Below are positions 25,688-33,390 of a stretch of 64,000 nt of DNA, one piece after another. Every line of letters begins with the position of its first letter. Position 1 is the stretch's first letter. The notes under the pieces are model-generated. The model saw nothing but the letters and a program-made list of their open reading frames with translations. It did not search any database and was not told where the DNA came from. A program made the position numbers and the translations under genes. Location of the stretch: the NCBI RefSeq assembly GCF_009766105.1, contig NZ_LMUH01000026.1, forward strand, positions 609,851 through 673,850, in the 5' to 3' direction. The stretch comes from Granulicella sp. S156 (GTDB taxonomy: Bacteria > Acidobacteriota > Terriglobia > Terriglobales > Acidobacteriaceae).

Positions 25688-26977
25688 CTAGTCGGTATCC
25701 GGATCGTCCACGACAAGAATCTGCAGGCACAGCGGCGGTTCCAGCATGAAGTCCATCTTGGCCATCTCCGCAACCGCCTTATCGAGCGTCCCACTATTGC
25801 AGGGCTCCGTGGTCACCACAAACGGCAGCCTGTCGCCGCCGAATCCGCGATGCTGCAGGATGGAGTCGATGTTGACTTCGAACTTCGCAAGCGCGCCTGC
25901 AATCGCCGCGACGATGCCCGGCCTATCCGCCACGACGAAGCGCAGATAGTACGGCGCGACGACATTCCCAGAAACCTCGACCTTCTTTGCGGGCAGACGC
26001 ACGGCGTGGCTATCCTCGGCCACGGCGCGCACATCGCTCATCACCGCAACGGCCGTCGGATGGCCTCCAGCGCCGTGGCCGCTGAAGACTACGTCGCCGC
26101 CGAATCTCCCGCTGGTCACCACCATGTTCTGCGTGCCGTGCGACCATGCGATCGGCGAGTTCTTCGGCACGAGCATCGGGCCCACACGCGCGCTCACCTT
26201 GTCTCCATCCAGTTGCGCACGCGAAACCTGGCGTACGGTGCAGCCCAGCTCCTTCGCATAGGCGAAGTCGATGGCCGAAACCTGCGAGATGGTCTGAGCG
26301 GGAACGTCGTCGGGATTGATCTCGGTGTGCAGAGCAATGCGCGAGAGGATGCAGAGCTTGGCACGAGCATCGAAGCCATCGACATCGGCCGACGGATTGG
26401 CCTCGGCGTAGCCCAACTCCTGCGCCGTCTTCAGCACCTCGGCATAGTCCGCGCCATTCTCCATGGAACTCAGGATGAAGTTGCAGGTGCCGTTGACAAT
26501 GCCGCTGATGCGCTTAATCTGATCGCCGCTCAGTCCCTGCGACATGCCCGGAATCACCGGCACGCCGCCGGCGACAGCCGCGCCGTAGAGTAGTTGCACC
26601 TTCTTGCTCGCGGCAAGTTCGAAGAGCGAAGCTCCACGATACGCGATGAGCTGCTTGTTGGCCGTTACAACATGCTTGCCGGCATTCAGGGCCGAACGCA
26701 ACCAGCCTTCTATAGGATCGAGTCCGCCCATCAGTTCGACGATCACATCCACATCCTCGGCTTCGAGGACCTCTTCGACGCGCTCCGTCCACGCGGCATC
26801 GGCAGGCACAAACTTCGCACGCTCATGCGACCGCTTGCGCTCCACGCCACGATTGAAGATGCGGGTGATACGTACATCCTGCGCTCCCGATGCGGCGAGC
26901 ACCTCGGCAAACGAGCTGCCGACCGTTCCAAAACCAAGTAAACCTACGCGCAAAACATTCTCCACTTTTACTGGCAT
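25688..26977 (-). CDS. hom: Homoserine dehydrogenase
   Basis: A 429-residue enzyme reducing aspartate semialdehyde to homoserine for threonine and methionine synthesis. The NAD(P) loop is GLLGFGTVGSSF, the catalytic core has GIVNGTCNFILS and a C-terminal ACT domain (about 345-420) begins near YLRFVVADRPGIVAAIAGAL. The ACT domain suggests threonine feedback. The start codon overlaps the guaD stop by one base (TAATG), so it is translated from the guaD transcript, an odd pairing. Confidence 0.95.
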   Translation of the reverse strand: MPVKVENVLRVGLLGFGTVGSSFAEVLAASGAQDVRITRIFNRGVERKRSHERAKFVPADAAWTERVEEVLEAEDVDVIVELMGGLDPIEGWLRSALNAGKHVVTANKQLIAYRGASLFELAASKKVQLLYGAAVAGGVPVIPGMSQGLSGDQIKRISGIVNGTCNFILSSMENGADYAEVLKTAQELGYAEANPSADVDGFDARAKLCILSRIALHTEINPDDVPAQTISQVSAIDFAYAKELGCTVRQVSRAQLDGDKVSARVGPMLVPKNSPIAWSHGTQNMVVTSGRFGGDVVFSGHGAGGHPTAVAVMSDVRAVAEDSHAVRLPAKKVEVSGNVVAPYYLRFVVADRPGIVAAIAGALAKFEVNIDSILQHRGFGGDRLPFVVTTEPCNSGTLDKAVAEMAKMDFMLEPPLCLQILVVDDPDTD

Positions 26978-27450
26978 TAGTAGTCCACCTTAAATGCGCT
27001 CTTCTCCCATGCGGCAAAGCTCTCCCAGGCCTGCTCGGGCAGCATGCGCACGATGGGAATGGTGCGTTCGTTGAGGGGCTTCTTCACCTCTTCATAGAGG
27101 AAGGAGTCGTCGAAGCCGACCTTTGCAGCATCCGCGGCGCAGTTGCCGAAGTAGATCGCCCGGCAGCGTGACCAGTAGAGAGCGGCCAGGCACATGGGGC
27201 AGGGTTCGCAGCTGGTGTAGACATCGCAGCCGTCGAGCTGAAAATGGCCCAGTGAGGTGCAGGCGTTGCGGATCGCGGTCACCTCGGCGTGCGCCGTCGG
27301 ATCGTTCGCTGCGGTCACCTGATTGGTTCCAGTAGCGATTACCTTGCCGTCCTTGACGACAACCGCGCCAAACGGTCCTCCACGGCCGCTCGTCACGTTG
27401 TCGGTCGCAAGCTGAATAGCCTGCAGCATAAATTCAGGGTTTCCCTGCAT
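26977..27450 (-). CDS. guaD: Guanine deaminase (cytidine-deaminase fold)
   Basis: A 157-residue deaminase close to Bacillus GuaD. It has GGPFGAVVVKDGKVIA, the zinc and proton-shuttle site TAHAEVTAIR, the two-cysteine motif TSCEPCPMC, and the GuaD-typical FDDSFLYEEVKKP and ending FKVDY. It converts guanine to xanthine, the entry to purine degradation, and it lies divergent from the ureide genes. I chose the ATG at 27450 rather than a TTG at 27459. Confidence 0.9.
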   Translation of the reverse strand: MQGNPEFMLQAIQLATDNVTSGRGGPFGAVVVKDGKVIATGTNQVTAANDPTAHAEVTAIRNACTSLGHFQLDGCDVYTSCEPCPMCLAALYWSRCRAIYFGNCAADAAKVGFDDSFLYEEVKKPLNERTIPIVRMLPEQAWESFAAWEKSAFKVDY

Positions 27451-27590
27451 CGATTCCAATCCTCGTCCAGCCCCGCGCGTATCGCGAACAAGGGCATTGA
27501 GTAGTATCTCAATAATTGCAAGTGCGGCAACTGCGGTGCTGTTCCAGAACTAATAGTGTAATGTGGCTCTTCTCAACTCCACCCATACAT

Positions 27591-27846
27591 TGTCATCTCG
27601 ACCGGAGGCGGCGCATTTTTTGCCGCCGCAGTGGAGAGACCTGCAGGTTGCAGAGCGCGACGCAAATGTTTGTGGCGCGCTTTGCGTCAAGACCTGCAGG
27701 TTGCAGAGCGCGACGCAAATGTTTGTGGCGCGCTTTGCGTCAAGACCTGCAGGTTGCCTGCACCAGCACTATCGCCTGCGCAGACAAACTGCAGGTCTCT
27801 CCACTGCGCATGACGATAAAACCATCATGCTACGGTCGAGATGACA
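27591..27846. repeat. Composite palindromic repeat, GTCATCTCGACC family, copy 2
   Basis: Terminal inverted repeats TGTCATCTCGACCGG and CGGTCGAGATGACA enclose arms AGTGGAGAGACCTGCAGG and CTGCAGGTCTCTCCACT, plus an internal 53-bp tandem duplication. The element fills most of the 450-base gap between guaD and allB. Several open frames cross it, but they are repeats of the same peptide and not genes. Confidence 0.85.
27638..27757. repeat. 53-bp tandem repeat inside the palindromic element
   Basis: The unit begins GACCTGCAGGTTGCAGAGCG and ends CGCGCTTTGCGTCAA. It occurs at 27638-27690 and 27691-27743, with a partial third copy to about 27757. The two full copies look identical, which points to recent duplication. 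The inner module resembles parts of the elements at 3893-4124 and 47992-48035. Confidence 0.85.
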
Positions 27847-27854
27847 GATTTATG

Positions 27855-27873
27855 GTGATCCAGTTTCGATCAC
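27855..27873. promoter_or_regulatory. Inverted repeat GTGATC-N7-GATCAC before allB
   Basis: A perfect 6-bp inverted repeat with a seven-base spacer, about 30 bases before the allB start and just after the repeat element. It could be an operator for the ureide genes. The match is short and no regulator is encoded nearby. Confidence 0.35.
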
Positions 27874-27903
27874 ACCATTCGTGAAAGTGCTCTAATCAGC
27901 ATC

Positions 27904-29313
27904 ATGGTACACGCTCTCCGTTCACGACGCGTCATCACGCCCCACGGCATAAGTGATGCCGCCGTCCTCATCGATGGTGATTGCATTGCTGCCGTCAAGC
28001 CTGCCTCTGAACTCTCGGCGGAGATTCCGGTAGAGGACCTGGGCGATGTTGCGCTGCTGCCTGGCATGGTCGATGCACACACTCACATCAACGAGCCCGG
28101 TCGGACGGAGTGGGAGGGCTTTGCCACCGCCACCCGCGCGGCTGCGGCTGGTGGTTTTACGACGCTCGTCGATATGCCTCTGAACTGCCTGCCCGAAACG
28201 ACGGATGTCAACGCGCTGGAGTTGAAGCGTGAAGCGGCGCGTGGACAGTGCATGGTGGACTATGCCCTGTGGGGTGGCGCCGTCCACGGCAACCAGCACG
28301 AGCTCGAACCACTGGCGCTGGCGGGGGTTCCCGGGTTCAAGAGCTTCCTCATCTATCCCGGCTGCGACGGCTTTACCGCCATCGACCGCGCCAACCTGGA
28401 GCTCGCCCTGCCTCACATCGTCCGCACAGGGCTGCCGCTGCTGGTCCACGCCGAGCTTGAGCCCTCCATCAACGCTGCCGTCGCACAGCTCAACGCCAGT
28501 GGGGCTGACTGGCACAGATACTCCACGTATCTCGCCTCACGGCCCGACCAGGCCGAGCTTGAAGCGATCGAGATGCTCCTCGAGCTCTGCCGCACCTACA
28601 GATTCCGCCTGCATATCGTGCATCTCTCCACCGCGAAGGCTCTGCCGATACTGGCCGCCGCACGGCGCGAGGGTCTGCCGGTAACCGTGGAGACGTGCCC
28701 GCACTATCTGCACTGCGCCGCCGAAGAGATCGCCGACAGCGCCACGCTATTCAAGTGCGCTCCTCCGATCCGCAGCGCAGCCAATCGTGAGGCGCTCTGG
28801 CAGGCTCTGCGGGATGGCCTGATCGATCTGATCGCCACCGACCACTCGCCGTGTCCGCCTGCGATGAAGCGGCTCGAAGCGACTCAGCTCGGCGAAGAGA
28901 CCGGACGGTTCGATGAAGCCTGGGGCGGCATCGCGTCGCTTTCGACGGCCCTGCCCCTGCTGTGGACCGATTGCGAGCGTCGTGGACTTTCGCTCGAACA
29001 ACTGGCGGAGTGGACCTCGGCTGCACCTGCCCGGCTGACGGGCCTTAGCACGGAGGTCGGCTCCATCGAACCGGGCAAGCATGCCAACCTCGTGGCCTTC
29101 GATACGGCCGCGAGCTTTACGGTCGCGCCAGAGTTGCTGCACTATCGCCACAAGATCTCGCCTTACAGCGGAGAGACCTTGCGCGGCGTGGTGCGCTCCA
29201 CGTGGCTGCGCGGCGAGCGCGTGTTCGACAATCGAAGCGGCAAAGCCGCATTCCCCATTGCCCCGCGTGGGCGAGAGTATGCGTTATCCTGTTCGCTCAA
29301 CACAGGGGAATAG
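27904..29313 (+). CDS. allB: Allantoinase
   Basis: A 469-residue amidohydrolase that opens allantoin to allantoate. Binuclear metal motifs are DAHTHINEPGRTEWEGF, the bridging Lys in GFKSFLIYPG, the His in LLVHAELE and IVHLSTAKALP, and the Asp in ATDHSPCPP. TETCPHYL-like and CAPPIRS segments are diagnostic of allantoinase over dihydropyrimidinase. It is the first gene of a plus-strand group leading through uraD, uraH and pucL to allC. Confidence 0.94.
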   Translation: MVHALRSRRVITPHGISDAAVLIDGDCIAAVKPASELSAEIPVEDLGDVALLPGMVDAHTHINEPGRTEWEGFATATRAAAAGGFTTLVDMPLNCLPETTDVNALELKREAARGQCMVDYALWGGAVHGNQHELEPLALAGVPGFKSFLIYPGCDGFTAIDRANLELALPHIVRTGLPLLVHAELEPSINAAVAQLNASGADWHRYSTYLASRPDQAELEAIEMLLELCRTYRFRLHIVHLSTAKALPILAAARREGLPVTVETCPHYLHCAAEEIADSATLFKCAPPIRSAANREALWQALRDGLIDLIATDHSPCPPAMKRLEATQLGEETGRFDEAWGGIASLSTALPLLWTDCERRGLSLEQLAEWTSAAPARLTGLSTEVGSIEPGKHANLVAFDTAASFTVAPELLHYRHKISPYSGETLRGVVRSTWLRGERVFDNRSGKAAFPIAPRGREYALSCSLNTGE

Positions 29314-29323
29314 AATTTTGGCC

Positions 29324-30088
29324 ATGCTCATGAGACGCGCGTTCTGTATCGCCGGGATGATGGCAGGCTGGACATCGGCAGTGCCTTGCGCGATGGCGCA
29401 GACACAAAACCCGGCCACGGCACCAACAGCATTCGAGGTCGTGGCGATTCATCATCCACCGCCAAACCGGCAATCTTCGATGCTTACGATGCTCGGTGGG
29501 AAAGAGTTGCACGAGGAGGGCATCTGGCTTGCGGCGTTGATCCAGATCGCCTTTGGACTCGAGAACTACCAGCTCACTACGCCGGAATGGACGAACTCCG
29601 ATTCCTTTGACATTACGGCGAAGACCGGGAGCGATCTATCCCTGTCGAAGGAACAGATGCAGCCCCTCCTCCAGAAGATCCTGATCGACCGCTTCAAACT
29701 GGCCTATCACCGCGAGACGAAGCTGTTCAAGGGCTATGAGCTGGTGACGGCGAAGGGTGGGCCAAAGCTTAAAGCTACTGGAGAGAACACAAGGGGCCCC
29801 TACATCATGCAGAACGAACTACACGCTCCAGGTGCCAATATGACGACTCTTGCAGCCATGTTGGCGATGTTGACCCACAAGCCGGTCACCGATAAGACCG
29901 GCATTGCAGGAAGTTATACGATCGACCTCAAGTTCGATCCGCAGCAGGGTGGAGGAACGGAGGATTCTGCATTGCCGTCCTTGTTTACGGCACTCCAGGA
30001 ACAAACCGGGCTTCAGTTGAAACCTGCTGAGGTTCCAGTGGAGATGCTCGTCGTCGACCATATCGAAAAAGAGCCGACGGAGAACTAG
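29324..30088 (+). CDS. TIGR03435 family secreted protein
   Basis: A 254-residue protein with a signal peptide (residues 3-25) and the TIGR03435 layout: FEVVAIHHPPPN after the signal, then LIQIAFGLENYQLTTPEWTNSDSFDI, LLQKILIDRFKLAYHRETKLFKGYEL, and a VTDKTGIAGSYTIDLKF segment near the end. The family is expanded in acidobacteria and other soil bacteria, and its function is unknown. It is inserted between allB and uraD in the same direction; whether it has a role in ureide use is open. Confidence 0.88.
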   Translation: MLMRRAFCIAGMMAGWTSAVPCAMAQTQNPATAPTAFEVVAIHHPPPNRQSSMLTMLGGKELHEEGIWLAALIQIAFGLENYQLTTPEWTNSDSFDITAKTGSDLSLSKEQMQPLLQKILIDRFKLAYHRETKLFKGYELVTAKGGPKLKATGENTRGPYIMQNELHAPGANMTTLAAMLAMLTHKPVTDKTGIAGSYTIDLKFDPQQGGGTEDSALPSLFTALQEQTGLQLKPAEVPVEMLVVDHIEKEPTEN

Positions 30089-30153
30089 GCAACGAACTAT
30101 GGCACCCATCAGGAGCCAATCTCATCCGGACCGGCCACGTTATCGTTATTCCC

Positions 30154-30681
30154 ATGAGTCAACAGCAGCCCGTAAACACGATCCTCGAAGACTGGAACCG
30201 CCTGGAGCAGGAGACGGCGACGAAGATCATCCTGCCCTGCAACGGCTCGCTCGCGTGGGCCATCGGGGTGGTGAATCTGTATCCATTTGAGACACCGGAG
30301 GAGTTCTTTGCCGCCTCGGACAAAGTATGGCTGGCGCTGCCGGAAGAGGACTGGCAGCAGGCATTCGACTCGCACCCGCGCATCGGCGAACACAAGGCCA
30401 AGGCCGCAACAGCACAGAGTTTGAAGTGGTCCGCAGGCGAACAAAGCGCGGCCAATCCAGACGAGGCAACGCAGGCCGCGCTTGCTGCAGCCAACAAAGA
30501 GTACGAGCAGAAGTTCGGGCGCATCTTCATCGTCTGCGCTTCAGGCAGGAGTGCAGCGGAGATGCTGGCGATCCTGCAGGCGCGGCTGGCAAACGACCCT
30601 GCAACGGAACTGAAGGAAGCCGCCGAACAACAGCGGCAGATCACGCAGATACGTCTGCGCAAGTGGTTGGGCGTTGCGTAG
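30154..30681 (+). CDS. uraD: OHCU decarboxylase
   Basis: A 175-residue 2-oxo-4-hydroxy-4-carboxy-5-ureidoimidazoline decarboxylase. It makes S-allantoin from OHCU, the third step from urate. Motifs are FDSHPRIGEH (catalytic His) and FGRIFIVCASGRSAAEML (the FIxxxxG[KR] motif). It precedes uraH by 35 bases, the usual order in uricase clusters. Confidence 0.94.
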   Translation: MSQQQPVNTILEDWNRLEQETATKIILPCNGSLAWAIGVVNLYPFETPEEFFAASDKVWLALPEEDWQQAFDSHPRIGEHKAKAATAQSLKWSAGEQSAANPDEATQAALAAANKEYEQKFGRIFIVCASGRSAAEMLAILQARLANDPATELKEAAEQQRQITQIRLRKWLGVA

Positions 30682-30716
30682 TAAACTTGCTTCTTCAATC
30701 TGGTATCTACTTGCTT

Positions 30717-31052
30717 ATGGGACTTTCGACACACATTCTCGACACCGCGATCGGCCGCCCGGCGGCGAACGTCTCGCTTGCGCTCTCGAAGTTCGATGAC
30801 GGCACGTGGCGCGAGATCGGCCGCGACCAGACCGATGCCGATGGCCGCTGCAAGACGCTGCTCGGCGACACGCCGCTTGAAGCTGCCACCTACAGGATCA
30901 ACTTCGCGACTGCGGAGTACTACTCAGCACAGAACCTCACCGGCCTGTACCCCTGGGTCGAGATCGTCTTCAGCATCGCCGACCCAGCGCAGCACTATCA
31001 CATCCCTCTCCTGCTGACAGCCAACGGTTACACCACCTATCGGGGAAGTTAA
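30717..31052 (+). CDS. uraH: 5-hydroxyisourate hydrolase
   Basis: A 111-residue transthyretin-like enzyme that hydrolyses 5-hydroxyisourate to OHCU. Diagnostic residues are STHILDTAIGRPAANV at the start, HYHIPLLL with its catalytic His, and the C-terminal tetrapeptide YRGS. The start ATG at 30717 fits homologues, and the longer frame upstream overlaps uraD. The last codons GGAAGTTAA are repeated twice more just after the stop. Confidence 0.95.
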   Translation: MGLSTHILDTAIGRPAANVSLALSKFDDGTWREIGRDQTDADGRCKTLLGDTPLEAATYRINFATAEYYSAQNLTGLYPWVEIVFSIADPAQHYHIPLLLTANGYTTYRGS

Positions 31053-31083
31053 AGTCGGGAAGTTAAAGGCAAGGAAGTTAAAG
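31044..31083 (+). repeat. Three copies of GGAAGTTAAAG at the uraH-pucL junction
   Basis: GGAAGTTAAAG is found at 31044-31054, 31058-31068 and 31073-31083. The first copy contains the last two codons and stop of uraH; the others fill most of the gap to the uricase start. It looks like a small tandem duplication of the gene end. The GGAAG units lie close to the pucL ribosome site. Confidence 0.8.
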
Positions 31084-31097
31084 AAGGAAGCTCAACT

Positions 31098-31982
31098 ATG
31101 CCTGCAGGATCTGCCGAGAAGAGACAAGTGAAGCTAGTGGGAAACAGGTACGGCAAATCGCGCGTCCGCCTGATGCGTGTCACCAGGCACGAGAACCACC
31201 ACGATCTCGACGAGTGGACCGTGCAGGTGCTTCTTACCGGCGACTTCGACACCGCCCATACGCTCGGCGACAACTCGAAGATCCTGCCAACCGACACGAT
31301 GAAGAACACGGTCTACCACGTCGCGCGCGAGTCAAAAGCGACCAGCATGGAGGACTACGCGAAGGAGCTCATCGATTTCCTGCTGGCGCGCAATCCGCAG
31401 GTCGAGAGCGCCGAGGTCGTCGTCGAGTCCACGCTGTGGAAGCGGCTCACCATCGACGGTCAGCCCTACCCGACAGCCTTCATGCGCGGCTCCGACGAAC
31501 GCCAGATCACCACGGTTTCGCGCGCACAAGGCGGCACCTTTGCGATTACCAGCGGCCTGGACCGGCTGACGGTGCTCAAGACCGCGCAGTCCGCGTTCAT
31601 GGGCTACATCAAGGATTCCCTGACGACGTTGCCGGAGGCAAGCGACCGGCTGTTTGGCACCGCTATCAAGGCCGAGTGGCCGTACACGGCCGCTGCGATT
31701 GAAGCTGGTATCGACTTCAACAAGGTTCGCAGCCATCTGCGCGAGACGCTGATCACCACGTTCGCCAAGCACGATTCTCTCTCGGTGCAGCAGACGCTCT
31801 ACGCCATGGCGGAGGCCGCGCTGCATCACACCGACATCATCGAAGAGGTCTACATGCTGATGCCGAACAAGCACAATCTGCTGGTCGACCTCGGCCGCTT
31901 CGGACAGCAGAATCCGAATCACATCTTTGTACCAACCGACGAACCGCACGGTACTATCGAAGCCACCGTGCGACGGGCGTGA
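31098..31982 (+). CDS. pucL: Urate oxidase (cofactor-free uricase)
   Basis: A 294-residue uricase that oxidises urate to 5-hydroxyisourate with oxygen. Motifs are GKSRVRLMRV near the N-terminus (active-site Lys/Arg), GDFDTAHTLGDNSKILPTDT (catalytic Thr), FLTSGLDRL-type TSGLDRLTVLKTAQSAF, and the late NKHNLLVDL with NHIFVPTDEPHG. Length is normal for a stand-alone uricase. It is followed six bases later by allC. Confidence 0.95.
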   Translation: MPAGSAEKRQVKLVGNRYGKSRVRLMRVTRHENHHDLDEWTVQVLLTGDFDTAHTLGDNSKILPTDTMKNTVYHVARESKATSMEDYAKELIDFLLARNPQVESAEVVVESTLWKRLTIDGQPYPTAFMRGSDERQITTVSRAQGGTFAITSGLDRLTVLKTAQSAFMGYIKDSLTTLPEASDRLFGTAIKAEWPYTAAAIEAGIDFNKVRSHLRETLITTFAKHDSLSVQQTLYAMAEAALHHTDIIEEVYMLMPNKHNLLVDLGRFGQQNPNHIFVPTDEPHGTIEATVRRA

Positions 31983-31988
31983 GAGACA

Positions 31989-33230
31989 ATGAGCCAGGCT
32001 GCTCCAAACCGTGCTGCTAAGGTAATCGAACGCTGCCGCGAGCTCGCGGGCATCAGCGACGTTCCCGGCGAGACGACGCGTCTGTTTCTTTCGTCCGCAA
32101 CCCGCGACGCGCACACCCTGTTGATCTGGTGGCTGCGTCAGGCCGGGCTCGAAGCACGCACCGACGATGCCGGTAACCTGCGCGCGGTTCGCCACTCCGC
32201 CAAGGCTGACGCGCCGACGCTGGTGCTCTTCTCGCACATCGACACCGTCCCCAACGCCGGAGCCTTTGATGGCCCCCTCGGCGTGCTGATCGGGCTCGCA
32301 GCCCTGGAAGAACTCGGCGCAACGCCGCTGCCCTTTCACATCGAACTGATCTCTTTTGCGGAAGAGGAGGGCGTGCGCTTTAGTTTTCCATTCCTCAGCT
32401 CGCTGGCAGTTACTGGCCAACTCAGCGCGGAGCTGCTCGCGCGCACAGACGCTGCGGGTGTCTCTGTCGCGCAGGCCATCCGCGACTTCGGTCTTGATCC
32501 TGACCGCATTCCGCAGAGCTGCCCTCTCGCGCCCAACGTCTTTGCCGCGCTGGAAGTTCACATCGAGCAGGGCCCCGTGCTCGAGAGCGATAACGCCTCG
32601 CTGGCGGTCGTCGAAACGATTGTTGGGCAGTCGCGGCTGAATCTGACCTTCACCGGCCAGGCGAACCATGCGGGCACGACGCCCATGCCGTTGCGTCACG
32701 ATGCTCTGACAGCAGCAGCGCAGTGGATCGTGGAAGTCGAGCGCTACGCCTCCGACCACACCCAGCTCGTCGCCACTGTTGGCCGCATCGAAGCGCTACC
32801 AGGCGCGATGAACGTCGTCCCCGGCACGGTGAACGTCACGCTCGATGTGCGCCATCCGAAGGATGAGTCACGTCACGCTGCGGTCGCGCATCTGCTGACC
32901 AAGGCCGAGGCTGCCGGAGCTCTGCGTGGTGTGCGGGTGAAGGCGAACCTGCTTTCAGAACAGAAGGCCGTACCGATGGATCGCGCCCTAACCGTGCATC
33001 TGCACCAGGCCGCCGAACGCACCGGGCACGACGCGAAGCCGATGTTCTCCGGCGCCGGGCACGACGCGATGATCCTCGCCCCACAGGTACCGACGACGAT
33101 GCTCTTTGTGCGCTCGCCCGGTGGCCTCAGCCATCATCCGGAGGAGAGTGTTCGCGAAGAGGATGTAAAGGCCGCGCTGGCTACGGTGGTCAATCTATTG
33201 CTGCACCTGAAGCCGCATGGGAAACGCTAG
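31989..33230 (+). CDS. allC: Allantoate amidohydrolase (M20 family)
   Basis: A 413-residue M20 peptidase-fold amidohydrolase. The expected reaction is allantoate to ureidoglycine, CO2 and ammonia. Metal-site segments are LFSHIDTVPNAGAFDGPLGV, SFAEEEGVRF and LEVHIEQGPVLES; the dimer-domain motif is GQANHAGTTPMPLRHDAL, and the last ligand is in SHHPEESV. It could be another N-carbamoyl hydrolase, but its place beside uricase supports AllC. A second, more plant-like M20 enzyme lies at 36749. Confidence 0.88.
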   Translation: MSQAAPNRAAKVIERCRELAGISDVPGETTRLFLSSATRDAHTLLIWWLRQAGLEARTDDAGNLRAVRHSAKADAPTLVLFSHIDTVPNAGAFDGPLGVLIGLAALEELGATPLPFHIELISFAEEEGVRFSFPFLSSLAVTGQLSAELLARTDAAGVSVAQAIRDFGLDPDRIPQSCPLAPNVFAALEVHIEQGPVLESDNASLAVVETIVGQSRLNLTFTGQANHAGTTPMPLRHDALTAAAQWIVEVERYASDHTQLVATVGRIEALPGAMNVVPGTVNVTLDVRHPKDESRHAAVAHLLTKAEAAGALRGVRVKANLLSEQKAVPMDRALTVHLHQAAERTGHDAKPMFSGAGHDAMILAPQVPTTMLFVRSPGGLSHHPEESVREEDVKAALATVVNLLLHLKPHGKR

Positions 33231-33267
33231 TGTAGTGACCGGATGAAGAGTTGTTCTTGCTTTTGTT

Positions 33268-33362
33268 GTTGTCATTCCCGCAGGGAACCTGCTGTTGGTC
33301 CGTATAGCCACAGCCTTCTTGCCAGCGCAGGAGGAAGCAGATTCCCTGCGGGAATGACAACC
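33268..33362. repeat. Palindromic repeat with GTCATTCCCGCAGGGAA arms
   Basis: Left arm GTTGTCATTCCCGCAGGGAA and right arm TTCCCTGCGGGAATGACAAC enclose about 55 bases. It lies between the convergent allC and metallophosphoesterase genes. One copy in the window. Its design resembles the other families. Confidence 0.8.
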
Positions 33363-33390
33363 AGAAAAACAAAGGCACCTAATTACGCGG

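Noticed and set aside
27638-27757. Possible CRISPR array
   Set aside because: Units are directly adjacent with no unique spacers, and no cas genes are near.
27516-27884. Overlapping open frames with repeated peptides
   Set aside because: They translate the 53-bp tandem duplication and palindrome arms in three frames; no frame is protein-like.
31332-32759. A 475-codon minus-strand open frame
   Set aside because: It lies opposite pucL and allC, both of which have clear catalytic motifs.
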